Positions 1 to 7,800 of a DNA stretch of 11,415 nt are shown piece after piece. The notes under the pieces are model-generated. The model did not search any database, was not told the origin of the DNA, and saw only the letters and a list, made by a program, of their open reading frames with translations. How positions within the stretch are numbered: the first letter of the stretch is position 1; each line of letters opens with the position of its first letter. Source of the stretch: Bacteroidetes bacterium GWA2_30_7 (GTDB taxonomy: Bacteria > Bacteroidota > Bacteroidia > Bacteroidales > GWF2-33-38); assembly GCA_001768155.1 (NCBI GenBank), contig MENC01000298.1, positions 12,813-24,227 of the forward strand. The letters are read 5' to 3'. The translations under genes and the position numbers were made by a program.

Positions 1-783
1 AAAAGGCTTTGGTGTTAAATCTTCATATTTAATTAATGAAAGTAGGTGATGAATGCAATTTAATCTTGCACGTTTTTTATCATCTGCTTCGACAACATAC
101 CATGGAGATTGCTTAGTATCTGTATAATCGAACATTTTATCTTTAGCGATAGAATATTCAATCCATTTACTTCGAGATTCAATATCCATAGGGCTTATTT
201 TCCATCGCTTAGTTGGATTTTCAATTCTTTCTTGAAATCTTTTTTCTTGTTCTTCGTTGCAAACAGAAAACCAATATTTCATTAATATTATGCCCGAACG
301 AGTGAGCATTTTTTCAAATTCAGGGCATGTTCTCAAAAAGTCTTCATATTCAGCATTTGAGCAATATCCCATAACTTTTTCAACTCCGGCTCGGTTATAC
401 CAGCTTCTGTCGAAAAGAACGATTTCGCCACCTGCCGGAAGTTGCGAAACATATCGTTGGAAGTACCACTGAGTTTTTTCCTTCTCAGTTGGAACACCAA
501 GTGCTACAACTCTGCAAATACGAGGGTTTAGAAACTGTGATATGGTTTTGATAGCTCCGCCTTTTCCGGCAGCATCACGACCTTCGAAAACTACAACAAC
601 TTTAAGCTTTTTCTGCTTAACCCATTCTTGAAGTTTTACTAGCTCTACTGCAAGTGTTTCGAGAGCTTCTTCGTAATTTTTTTTCGAGAGTTTATCTCTT
701 TTAATTTCTTTAATATCACCATGAACTGAAAAATCCGAATCATTTTCAGGTTTTTCTTTTTTTGAGTTTTTCTTCTTTGCCAT
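1..783 (-). CDS. ppk2: Polyphosphate kinase 2, class I-like (3' end off window)
   Basis: Transfers phosphate between inorganic polyphosphate and nucleoside diphosphates in the cytoplasm; class I members mainly make ATP or GTP from polyphosphate. The frame is open from ATG at 783 to the left edge, giving 261 residues without a stop, so perhaps a few dozen C-terminal residues are missing. After a Lys-rich N-terminus (residues 1-16), the P-loop kinase core has Walker A EGRDAAGKGG (67-76), a Walker B/catalytic segment LFDRSWYNRAGVE (123-135), the lid-type segment with PTKRWKISPMD (190-200), and the family signature PWYVVEADDKKRARLN (227-242). The length and motif order match single-domain class I PPK2 as I recall it from Pseudomonas and Sinorhizobium. 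It is divergent from the exporter gene at 881 and shows no functional link to the glycan genes. The family call is firm; the preferred direction and nucleotide are inference. Confidence 0.95.
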   Translation of the reverse strand, partial: MAKKKNSKKEKPENDSDFSVHGDIKEIKRDKLSKKNYEEALETLAVELVKLQEWVKQKKLKVVVVFEGRDAAGKGGAIKTISQFLNPRICRVVALGVPTEKEKTQWYFQRYVSQLPAGGEIVLFDRSWYNRAGVEKVMGYCSNAEYEDFLRTCPEFEKMLTRSGIILMKYWFSVCNEEQEKRFQERIENPTKRWKISPMDIESRSKWIEYSIAKDKMFDYTDTKQSPWYVVEADDKKRARLNCIHHLLSLIKYEDLTPKPF

Positions 784-799
784 AATTTTAGACTTTCAG

Positions 800-829
800 T
801 AAAATTATGTTATTTTAAATTTAAATCAA
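800..829 (-). promoter_or_regulatory. Candidate Bacteroidota-type promoter for ppk2
   Basis: On the minus strand, TTG (829-827, within TTTTG) is followed after 19 bases by TAATTTTA (807-800), one mismatch from the Bacteroidota -7 consensus TAnnTTTG and at a fitting spacing. It would start transcription about ten bases before the ppk2 ATG at 783. In sequence this AT-rich, chance matches are common, so this remains a candidate. Confidence 0.33.
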
Positions 830-851
830 AAGCTTTATAAAATAATAATTT

Positions 852-859
852 TAAATTTG
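852..859 (+). promoter_or_regulatory. Candidate -7 box for the exporter operon
   Basis: TAAATTTG matches the Bacteroidota -7 consensus TAnnTTTG exactly and lies 21 bases before the ATG at 881. No convincing TTG -33 element is visible at the usual distance upstream (around 827-835), so the call rests on the -7 match and its position in the divergent gap. Confidence 0.33.
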
Positions 860-880
860 ACCACTTTTTTTAAAAATTAA

Positions 881-2098
881 ATGAATTTTAGAGGCAATAA
901 TGCGAAGCTGGGGTTTATTTTCATTACTATTTTAGTTGATATTATCGGTTTAGGAATAATAATTCCTGTAATTCCTTCATTAATTGAAAATTTAACAGAT
1001 AGTGGCTTGGTAAGTGCTGCCAAATATGGTGGCTGGTTAATGTTTTCTTATGCAATTATGCAATTTGTTTTTTCGCCTATTCTTGGAAATTTAAGTGATA
1101 AATTTGGCAGAAGACCTGTTCTTTTATTGTCGCTTTTTGGCTTGGGGCTTGATTATTTAATACATGCATATGCTCCTAATATTTTTTGGCTATTTGTTGG
1201 GCGAATTCTTGCCGGAGTTTGCGGTGCAAGTATTACAACTGCAAGTGCTTATATAGCTGATATTAGTGAACCAGAAAAAAAAGCACAGAATTTCGGATTA
1301 ATAGGAGCTGCTTTTGGGATAGGATTTATTATTGGACCTGTAATGGGCGGAATATTAAGTAAGTGGGGGGTAAGTGTTCCTTTTTTAGTTGCAGCAGGTT
1401 TAACTTTTGCAAATGTTATTTATGGTTATTTCTTTATTCCTGAATCTTTAAAACCCGAAAACAGGCGAAAATTTGAATTTAAAAGAGCAAACCCTGTTGG
1501 CTCGTTGATTCAATTACGTAAATATCCTGTAGTGTCGGGCTTAATTATTTCAATTTTTTTACTTCATATAGCAGGTCATGCAATTCAATCGAACTGGACA
1601 TTTTACACAATGTTTAAATTTAATTGGGACGAAACAATGGTTGGATATTCTCTTGGTGTTGTTGGTTTATTGATTGCAATCGTTCAGGGGGGGCTTATTA
1701 GGGTTGTTGTTCCAAAACTTGGCGACAAAAAAGCAATATTTTTAGGAATGTTTTTTTGGGGTTTGGCAATGTTTTTATTTGCGTTTGCATCAAGTTCGTG
1801 GATGATGTTTGCTATTTTAGTCCCATATTGTCTGGGAGGAATTGCAGGTCCTTCAATACAAAGTACTATTTCAAATCATATTCCGAATAACGAACAGGGT
1901 GAATTACAGGGAGCTTTAACCGGATTAATAAGTCTAACTTCGATTATTGGACCTTTAATAATGACAAATATGTTTTCTTATTTCTCCAGAATTGATTCGA
2001 TTATCTATTTACCGGGTATGCCTTTTATTTTTGGTACTTTTCTTATAATTTTAAGCTATTTCTTTTCGGTTAAATCAATAAGACATTTTAATAAATGA
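881..2098 (+). CDS. TetA-like major facilitator (DHA1) exporter
   Basis: An inner-membrane drug:H+ antiporter-type transporter of 405 residues with about twelve hydrophobic segments, the normal size for the family. It aligns almost without gaps with my recollection of TetA: Asp20 in the first helix (DIIGLGIIIPVIPSL), motif A GNLSDKFGRR (69-78), a TetA-like DY at 91-92, the AYIADIS segment after helix 4, the antiporter motif C region GIGFIIGPVMGG (146-157), and EQGELQGALTGLISLTSIIG (338-357). The central loop lies near 190-215. At the position of TetA(B) Asp285, which tetracycline export needs, this protein has Trp293 (GMFFWGLAMF), so tetracycline is probably not the substrate. The stop codon overlaps the start of the next gene (ATGA), implying translational coupling. 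The substrate is unknown; the family assignment is secure. Confidence 0.9.
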   Translation: MNFRGNNAKLGFIFITILVDIIGLGIIIPVIPSLIENLTDSGLVSAAKYGGWLMFSYAIMQFVFSPILGNLSDKFGRRPVLLLSLFGLGLDYLIHAYAPNIFWLFVGRILAGVCGASITTASAYIADISEPEKKAQNFGLIGAAFGIGFIIGPVMGGILSKWGVSVPFLVAAGLTFANVIYGYFFIPESLKPENRRKFEFKRANPVGSLIQLRKYPVVSGLIISIFLLHIAGHAIQSNWTFYTMFKFNWDETMVGYSLGVVGLLIAIVQGGLIRVVVPKLGDKKAIFLGMFFWGLAMFLFAFASSSWMMFAILVPYCLGGIAGPSIQSTISNHIPNNEQGELQGALTGLISLTSIIGPLIMTNMFSYFSRIDSIIYLPGMPFIFGTFLIILSYFFSVKSIRHFNK

Positions 2099-2898
2099 TT
2101 GAAAAAGATTTCATATTACTAATACCTTATTTTAATAACATTGCCGGATTAAATAATTCAATTAAAAGTATTAATTATCCATCAGATTTATTTGAAATTC
2201 TGCTTATTGACGATGGGAGTGAAGTAGAGTTAAGTTTGAATAAACTTGATGAATTCACTAATCATTTAACAATTAATATAATACGTTTAAATAAAAATCG
2301 GGGTATTGTAAATGCACTTAACGAAGGGCTGAAATTTTTAAAGGATAGAACTGATTTTAAATATATTGCTCGACTCGACTGTGACGATATTTGTAATTCT
2401 GAAAGATTTATTGAACAAGTAAAATTTTTAAACGAAAATAGCGATATAGGATTGCTTGGAAGCTGGTGTCGTTTTATAAACTCGGAAACAAAAAAAAGTT
2501 ATTTGTATAGAGCTAAAACAGAGCATTTTGACATTCTTCGTGAAATGCACTTTAAGTGTTCTTTTATTCATCCAACAGTTATGTTTAGAAAAGAAATACT
2601 AAATACAATAGGTTGTTATCCAAACGATTATGTACATGCCGAAGATTATGCTTATTTTTGGAAAATATTAAAAACAACAAAAGGGGCAATCTTAGATAAG
2701 GAATTAGTAATAATTGAATTTTCAGAAAAAAATATTTCTTTACAAAATTATAATCTTCAAATAATTAGCCGAATAAAAGTAATTAATGAATTTGGAAACC
2801 TAAAATTTCTTAAAATGGCTGGCATTTTTTTACTTCGATGTAAACTATTATTGCCAAAAAAAATGATTCTATGGTTAAAATTGAGATATTTGAATTAA
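2095..2898 (+). CDS. Family 2 glycosyltransferase (GT-A fold)
   Basis: Probably transfers a sugar from a nucleotide donor to a glycan or lipid acceptor at the cytoplasmic face of the membrane. The 267-residue protein shows the GT2 order: N-terminal strand FILLIPYFNN (6-15), donor-binding LLIDDGSE (36-43), NKNRGIVNALNEGL (66-79), the metal-binding DxD-type RLDCDDI (93-99), and a probable catalytic-region acidic pair in HAEDYAYFWK (181-190). SFIHPTVMFRKE (156-167) is also typical of the family. The C-terminus is basic and hydrophobic (about 240-264) and could sit on the membrane; no transmembrane helix is obvious. Its ATG lies inside the stop of the exporter gene. Donor and acceptor cannot be predicted. 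Confidence 0.9.
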   Translation: MIEKDFILLIPYFNNIAGLNNSIKSINYPSDLFEILLIDDGSEVELSLNKLDEFTNHLTINIIRLNKNRGIVNALNEGLKFLKDRTDFKYIARLDCDDICNSERFIEQVKFLNENSDIGLLGSWCRFINSETKKSYLYRAKTEHFDILREMHFKCSFIHPTVMFRKEILNTIGCYPNDYVHAEDYAYFWKILKTTKGAILDKELVIIEFSEKNISLQNYNLQIISRIKVINEFGNLKFLKMAGIFLLRCKLLLPKKMILWLKLRYLN

Positions 2899-2927
2899 TT
2901 TTGAAACTTATAATAAAAGTAATTAGC

Positions 2928-3698
2928 ATGTTAAAAATAGTTTTAGTTATTATAATATTCTCATTGTTTAGTTTTTCTGCAAAAGAATCAGCAGAAACTT
3001 TTAAACCGGTAATTACAGATGGCGAAAATTTAACTTTTGTTGCTTCATATAATATGTCTGGTTTAATGACAGATATTGCAGAAATTCAGAGTGTTACTTC
3101 AAAAGTATCTACAAAAACCAAAACTCTTTATCGTCTTAAATGCACAGCATCTTCGTATTCAAAATGGGATACATATTTCAAAATAAGAGATTTGTACGAA
3201 TCATATATAACTATTGATACATATAAACCTGTGATATCTAAAAAAAATATTGACGAGGGTGGTTATAAAAAAGAAGTGAGCAGTACATTTAATTATTCAA
3301 ATAAAATTATCAAAAATAAAGTCATCAAACATGGCAAAGAAGATAGTTTTGATACTGTATTTCAAGGGAGTTTGTATGACTTGGTTTCGTCCGTTTATCA
3401 TATTAGAACTCTTGATTATGACAAATTTACTGTTGGGAAAGTAATTGCGATAAGTGTTTTGATTGATGGCAAAATACATAAAATAAATGCTAAATATTTA
3501 GGAACAGAAAATATCAGTGTTGGAAAATATGGTAATAAAAAATGCTATAAATTGTCAATTTCGGTTAATGAAAAAGAGTTAAAAAAAGCAGCAGGAAGTA
3601 AATTTATTTGGCTAATTGCCGATTCTAAAAGAGTTCCGGCACTAATTAAAGCTGAAATACCAATAGGTTCTGTGCAGGTAAGGTTGTCGAATATGTAG
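2928..3698 (+). CDS. DUF3108 domain protein with signal peptide
   Basis: A 256-residue exported protein. The ATG at 2928 is chosen because it gives a clean signal peptide (MLKIVLVIIIFSLFSFSA, cleavage near residue 18) and starts 29 bases after the previous stop. The longer start at 2871 overlaps the glycosyltransferase by 28 bases and adds 19 residues before the signal sequence. DUF3108 hallmarks are the early DGENLTFVASYN strand (31-42), DLVSSVYHIRTLDYDKFTVG in the middle, and the C-terminal WLIADSKRVPALIKAEIPIG with VQVRLSN at the end. The family is periplasmic or outer-membrane associated, predicted to be beta-rich, and poorly characterised. It is probably co-transcribed with the exporter and GT2. 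Its role is unknown. Confidence 0.82.
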   Translation: MLKIVLVIIIFSLFSFSAKESAETFKPVITDGENLTFVASYNMSGLMTDIAEIQSVTSKVSTKTKTLYRLKCTASSYSKWDTYFKIRDLYESYITIDTYKPVISKKNIDEGGYKKEVSSTFNYSNKIIKNKVIKHGKEDSFDTVFQGSLYDLVSSVYHIRTLDYDKFTVGKVIAISVLIDGKIHKINAKYLGTENISVGKYGNKKCYKLSISVNEKELKKAAGSKFIWLIADSKRVPALIKAEIPIGSVQVRLSNM

Positions 3699-3702
3699 TA
3701 GC

Positions 3703-3729
3703 CGTCATTGCGAGGTACGAAGCAATCTG
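3703..3729 (+). repeat. Short palindromic dispersed-type repeat
   Basis: The 27-base element (core GCGAGGTACGAAGCAATCTG) begins 4 bases after the DUF3108 stop. ATTGC (3707-3711) and GCAAT (3722-3726) can pair as an imperfect hairpin; a second ATTGC at 3740-3744 offers an alternative partner. From memory, close variants of this sequence occur in many copies in Bacteroidota and some other genomes. Near matches occur twice inside the coding sequence at the right end of this window (21 and 22 of 26 bases identical). It may also serve as a transcript end for the upstream operon; it lacks a strong T-tract. Confidence 0.6.
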
Positions 3730-3788
3730 TTTGATGTTCATTGCCAAATTGTTGCATGGTTAATTGTTATATTAAAAATTATAAAAAT

Positions 3789-4157
3789 ATGAAGATAAAT
3801 ATTCTAGTAAAAATTGTAGTTATTATAGCTTTAATAGCTAGCTTATTAGGTTTGGTATTGGCATTTTTGCCATTCGGATTAATAGCTTTAATTCCTACAT
3901 TATTTGGTTTTGCAATAGCTTTAATAGTATTCTTTATTTATAGAAAGTATAAATTGCCTAAAATTGTTTTGTTTATTTCATCAATTGCAATATTACTAAT
4001 TGCTGGAAAAGAAATATTTATAAAAGATGAAGTTGTTGCAGATAAAGCTTTTATAGAGAAAGACGAAGCCTCAAAAAATGAAGCTATAAAAGAGTTAAAT
4101 GAACTTGAAGAAAGTGGACTGTTAGATGAAATAGATAGTTTGGATGTTGTTGAATAA
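3789..4157 (+). CDS. Small membrane protein with acidic tail, function unknown
   Basis: I do not recognise this 122-residue protein. It has three hydrophobic segments (about 7-27, 30-51 and 57-74), with the basic stretch YRKYKLPK (51-58) between the second and third, and then a hydrophilic Glu/Asp-rich tail (79-122) that looks helical. By the positive-inside rule the YRKYK loop would be cytoplasmic. The start at 3789 follows an A-rich leader typical of Bacteroidota. In-frame upstream starts (ATG 3756, TTG 3741) would add a polar Cys/Asn-rich segment derived partly from sequence beside the repeat and are less likely. It may be transcribed alone or with the methyltransferase at 4222. Confidence 0.7.
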   Translation: MKINILVKIVVIIALIASLLGLVLAFLPFGLIALIPTLFGFAIALIVFFIYRKYKLPKIVLFISSIAILLIAGKEIFIKDEVVADKAFIEKDEASKNEAIKELNELEESGLLDEIDSLDVVE

Positions 4158-4221
4158 TTAAAATATTATGCTTTAATTTATATTTAATTTAAAACTTACT
4201 TGATTAAAAATTATAAAAAAA

Positions 4222-4845
4222 ATGAAGGAATTAGAAGAACTTAAAAAATATTGGATTGATTTAGACAAGACAATTCCAAGAATTAATTTAGCAGAAAAAA
4301 ATATTTCTAATTTAAAAGCCATTTTGAGTAGAGAAAAGTTGTTAGAACTATTACCTAAAAATGGAATTGTTGCAGAAATAGGAGTGTGGAAGGGAGATTT
4401 TAGTGAAGTAATTATTGAAAAAACATCACCAAGAAAATTACATTTAATTGATGCTTGGAGTAGCAATAGATATAATGACGAAATCCGTCAAAGTGTAGAA
4501 ATTAAATTTAAAACTCAGATTAAAAAAGGACAAATTGAGATTAATTATGGGCTATCAATTGATGTTGTTGATACTTTTAATGACAATTATTTCGATTGGA
4601 TTTATATTGATACTGACCATTCTTACAAAACAACTAAAATTGAATTAGAAAAATTTAGTAAAAAGGTCAAACCTAGTGGTATTATTGCTGGGCATGATTA
4701 TATTATAGGAAATTGGAATGGCATGGTAAAATATGGTGTAATTGAAGCTGTATATGAATTTTGTTCTAAAAATGATTGGGAAATTATTTACATAACAATG
4801 GAAGGAAAAGGACATCATCCTAGTTTTGCAATACGCAAAATATAA
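4222..4845 (+). CDS. Class I SAM-dependent methyltransferase (Methyltransf_24-like)
   Basis: A 207-residue cytoplasmic enzyme predicted to move a methyl group from S-adenosylmethionine to an unknown acceptor. Visible motifs are motif I as VAEIGVWKGDFS (50-61), the acidic strand-2 end LHLIDAW (73-79), DWIYIDTDHSYKTTKIELE (about 126-144), and GIIAGHDY (153-160). The YIDTDHSY and AGHDY pattern is typical of the Methyltransf_24 group often found in polysaccharide clusters. The N-terminal 40 residues are charged and helical. Its stop is only 12 bases from the end of the convergent giant glycosyltransferase gene. A role in decorating the same surface glycan is inferred from position only. Confidence 0.85.
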   Translation: MKELEELKKYWIDLDKTIPRINLAEKNISNLKAILSREKLLELLPKNGIVAEIGVWKGDFSEVIIEKTSPRKLHLIDAWSSNRYNDEIRQSVEIKFKTQIKKGQIEINYGLSIDVVDTFNDNYFDWIYIDTDHSYKTTKIELEKFSKKVKPSGIIAGHDYIIGNWNGMVKYGVIEAVYEFCSKNDWEIIYITMEGKGHHPSFAIRKI

Positions 4846-4858
4846 GGGACTTCCTTAT
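4842..4858. terminator. Possible weak bidirectional terminator hairpin
   Basis: ATAAGG (4842-4847) and CCTTAT (4853-4858) form a 6-bp stem with a 5-base loop exactly between two convergent genes, overlapping both stop codons. A T-rich stretch follows on the plus strand (4859-4877) and a shorter one on the minus strand. The stem is short and AT-rich, so a functional terminator is only a possibility. Confidence 0.35.
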
Positions 4859-7800
4859 TATTTTAATTTTTTTATTTTACGAATAAGTGCTCCACCTTTT
4901 TTCCAGAAAATAGGAAGAACTTCATAAGTGCTTTCATACCATGCTTTTTGTTCTTCAAGGTCTTTTATAATTTCATTTTTATTATTTAACTGATAAGAAA
5001 TGTTTTCAATAGTCTTTCTGTAATTAGAAATTTCATTATTAAGTATTCTAATATCATTTTGGTAACTGTTTATTTCAGTTTCAAATTTTTTAGATAAGGA
5101 ACCTAATTCATTTTTAATAATAATATTTTCGTTAGAAATCAGATTGATTTTTTCTTGTAAATTTGCTTCTAAACCAAGAATATAATAAAAATCATTTCGT
5201 TGGTCAATTTCTGCTCCAAAAGCCACAAATGATTTTTGTGAAGGAAATCTACGTTCAATATCATTCCAATTTGAGTAATATATTTTTATCTGGTCTTCAA
5301 AAGGAAATTCCTGAATAAGATTCTTAAATTTTGTAAGAAATTTTAATTTTAAATGATAAAATTGTTCAACTTTTAACCAGTTTTCATTTTTTGGTTTTTC
5401 CGGACGAAGTTTAACTAATGCTTCAGGAACAATTCCAACTTTAGAATGTTTAAAAAATCTTAAATTTAATTCTAAATCTTGATGACGATTAAAACTCTCG
5501 TCAAAGCCATTAATTTTTTCTAAAGCTTCTTTTCTATATGTAGCAGTATTTGTATGTAAATAGTGTTTTTCGTAATCTAATGTTAATAATTCGAGTGATA
5601 AGTTACCTTCCTTATATCTAGATAAATCATTTTCAGAAGAATTCCATCCTAAAAATCCGCAATATACAGCTCCATAAGATTCATCGTATTTTAAAATTGA
5701 TTGAATACTTCGTTCTATTCTGGTTGGTAAATAAACATCATCATCATCTAAAAAACAGATAAAACTTCCTTTTGAGTTTTTTATTCCTGAATTTCTTGCA
5801 CAAGCACCATTGCTATTTTTTTCATGTTTAATATATTTAATTGCATTTTTTGAATATTTATCAATAATTTCTGCGGTAGCAACTCGAAATTCAGAATCAT
5901 TATCATTATCATCTACAACTATTAATTCAATATTTTGATAAGTTTGACTAATTACCGAATTAATAGCACTTTGTAAATTTTCTGGTCTTCTGTATGTTGT
6001 GATAATTACAGATACTAAAGGATTAGATGGGTTATCAATAATTGAATCATTTAATGTTTCTTTAAGCTTTTCGTATTCAGTTAAATTATATTTTTTAGGA
6101 TTAATAAAGTATTTACTACTAAATGATTCAAAGAAATTTTTATACTGCTTTCTCTGTTCTAATGTGAATTTGTTTTTTCTAAAATTAAAGTTATAAGTAA
6201 ATGTATTTAAGGCTAATATATTCAATTGAGGTAATAAATTATTAAATTCCTTAGAATTGTATTTTTTGAAAAAATCATACAAATAACTTATCGCATTAAA
6301 TGGAGAAATAACATGCAAATCGGTAGCACCGAAACTTACTCCGTGTTTATTATCAATATAGTTATAAATTCTTGAAGGGGCTATAAATGTACTTTTTGAT
6401 AAATAACATGCAAATGGAATAACTGAAAGGTCTTGATGATGAATATCTTCTGGAAAATATAAATTGTTTTTTATCCATGTAGATTTTAAAAAAACTTTGT
6501 TCCAAGGTGCAGGATTAATTCTTGTTTTATCAATAATATATTGGAATGCTTCTTTTCCTGTGGAAATTTTCTCATATAATTTTTCTATTTCATTACATCC
6601 CCAACTATATGATTTATCGGAATTATATTTAGTAAATGAAAAAATAATTAATTCTGGATATTTAAACTTATTCAGATAATAATTTATCATGTTAAGTGCA
6701 TTACAATCAAGATTATCATCTGAATCGTGAAATAATATGTATTTATTTTTTGCTTGCTTTAATCCAAAGTTTCTTGCAGCACCTGCACCTTTGTTTTCAT
6801 TAAAATTATAGAGTTTAATAAATTGGTATTTAGACTGATATTCTTCAATTATTTTTGCTGAATTATCAGTACTATTATCGTTTACCAATATTAATTCAAT
6901 ACCATTTTTATACTGATATACAATAGAATCAATAAGTTTAGGTAAGAATTCCTCACTATTAAAAACAGGAACTATAATGCTTAAAGAAAGTTCCTTTTCA
7001 AATGAATTAAATAATTCTAAATTTTCGTTCTTAATTTTATAACAAACAATATACTTGTTAATATATCCATTAAGTGGAATTAATTTAGGGGTATTAATTT
7101 TTGTAATTAAAAATTCAAAAATGCCATGATTAACAAGAGATTCGTATGAAAATATATCTAAATTTCGGTTAATTAAGTCAAAGTATTGTATTTTCTGATA
7201 ATCAGTTAATGTGAATTTTCTTAAAACAACATCAATTTTTTCATTAAGCCACGATTTTAAAGTGTCTAATAAATTATTTTTTAACATTACCTCGAAAACT
7301 CCTCTATAAACTGTATTTAGCGAATTGAGATGATGTGAATTAAAATCTACAGTTGTTATACTACCTTCGCGTCTTCTGTATTTATATACAGGTTCAGCAA
7401 TAAAACTAACAGATTTTAAACGAGAGCAAAGCTCGAATGTGAATATTTCATCCTCAAATAATGTTTTTGGAATGAATTTTTTAATAAGTAATTCCTTTTT
7501 ATATAACTTATTCCAGACAGTAATATTTATAGTTTTAATTTTACTATTCTTAAATTTAGTATCATAATCATTTATTACATTATCTGAAAAACTAATATAC
7601 TTATCACGATATTTTAAGTTTTCATCGAAGTTGTCAATACCACCTATGGAAATATCTGTTTTATTTAAAACAATTGAATTGTAAAGTTTTTCAATGGCAT
7701 TTGGGTATAATGCATCGTCGCTATCTAAGAAATAAATATAATCAGAACTCGAATTTTCAACACCTGTATTTCTGGCACCTCCTAAGCCTTTATTTATTGT

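Noticed and set aside
257..472. Plus-strand open frame of 71 codons
   Set aside because: It lies antisense within ppk2, whose motifs are clear on the minus strand; its protein matches nothing I recognise.
881..2098. Tetracycline resistance gene
   Set aside because: Family resemblance is strong, but the residue corresponding to TetA(B) Asp285 is Trp293 and nothing nearby (repressor, mobile element) suggests a resistance cassette.
3545..3757. Minus-strand open frame with the peptide DCFVPRND
   Set aside because: The peptide is just the palindromic repeat at 3703-3729 translated in reverse, and the rest is antisense to the DUF3108 gene.
3699..3788. CRISPR or tRNA-like structure around the palindromic repeat
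   Set aside because: Only one repeat unit with no spacer array, and no cloverleaf or anticodon arm can be formed.
4173..4466. Minus-strand open frame of 97 codons
   Set aside because: It is antisense to the methyltransferase at 4222, which has clear family motifs.
5999..6679. Two plus-strand frames (5999-6196, 6464-6679)
   Set aside because: Both are shadows inside the giant glycosyltransferase, low-complexity and without family features.
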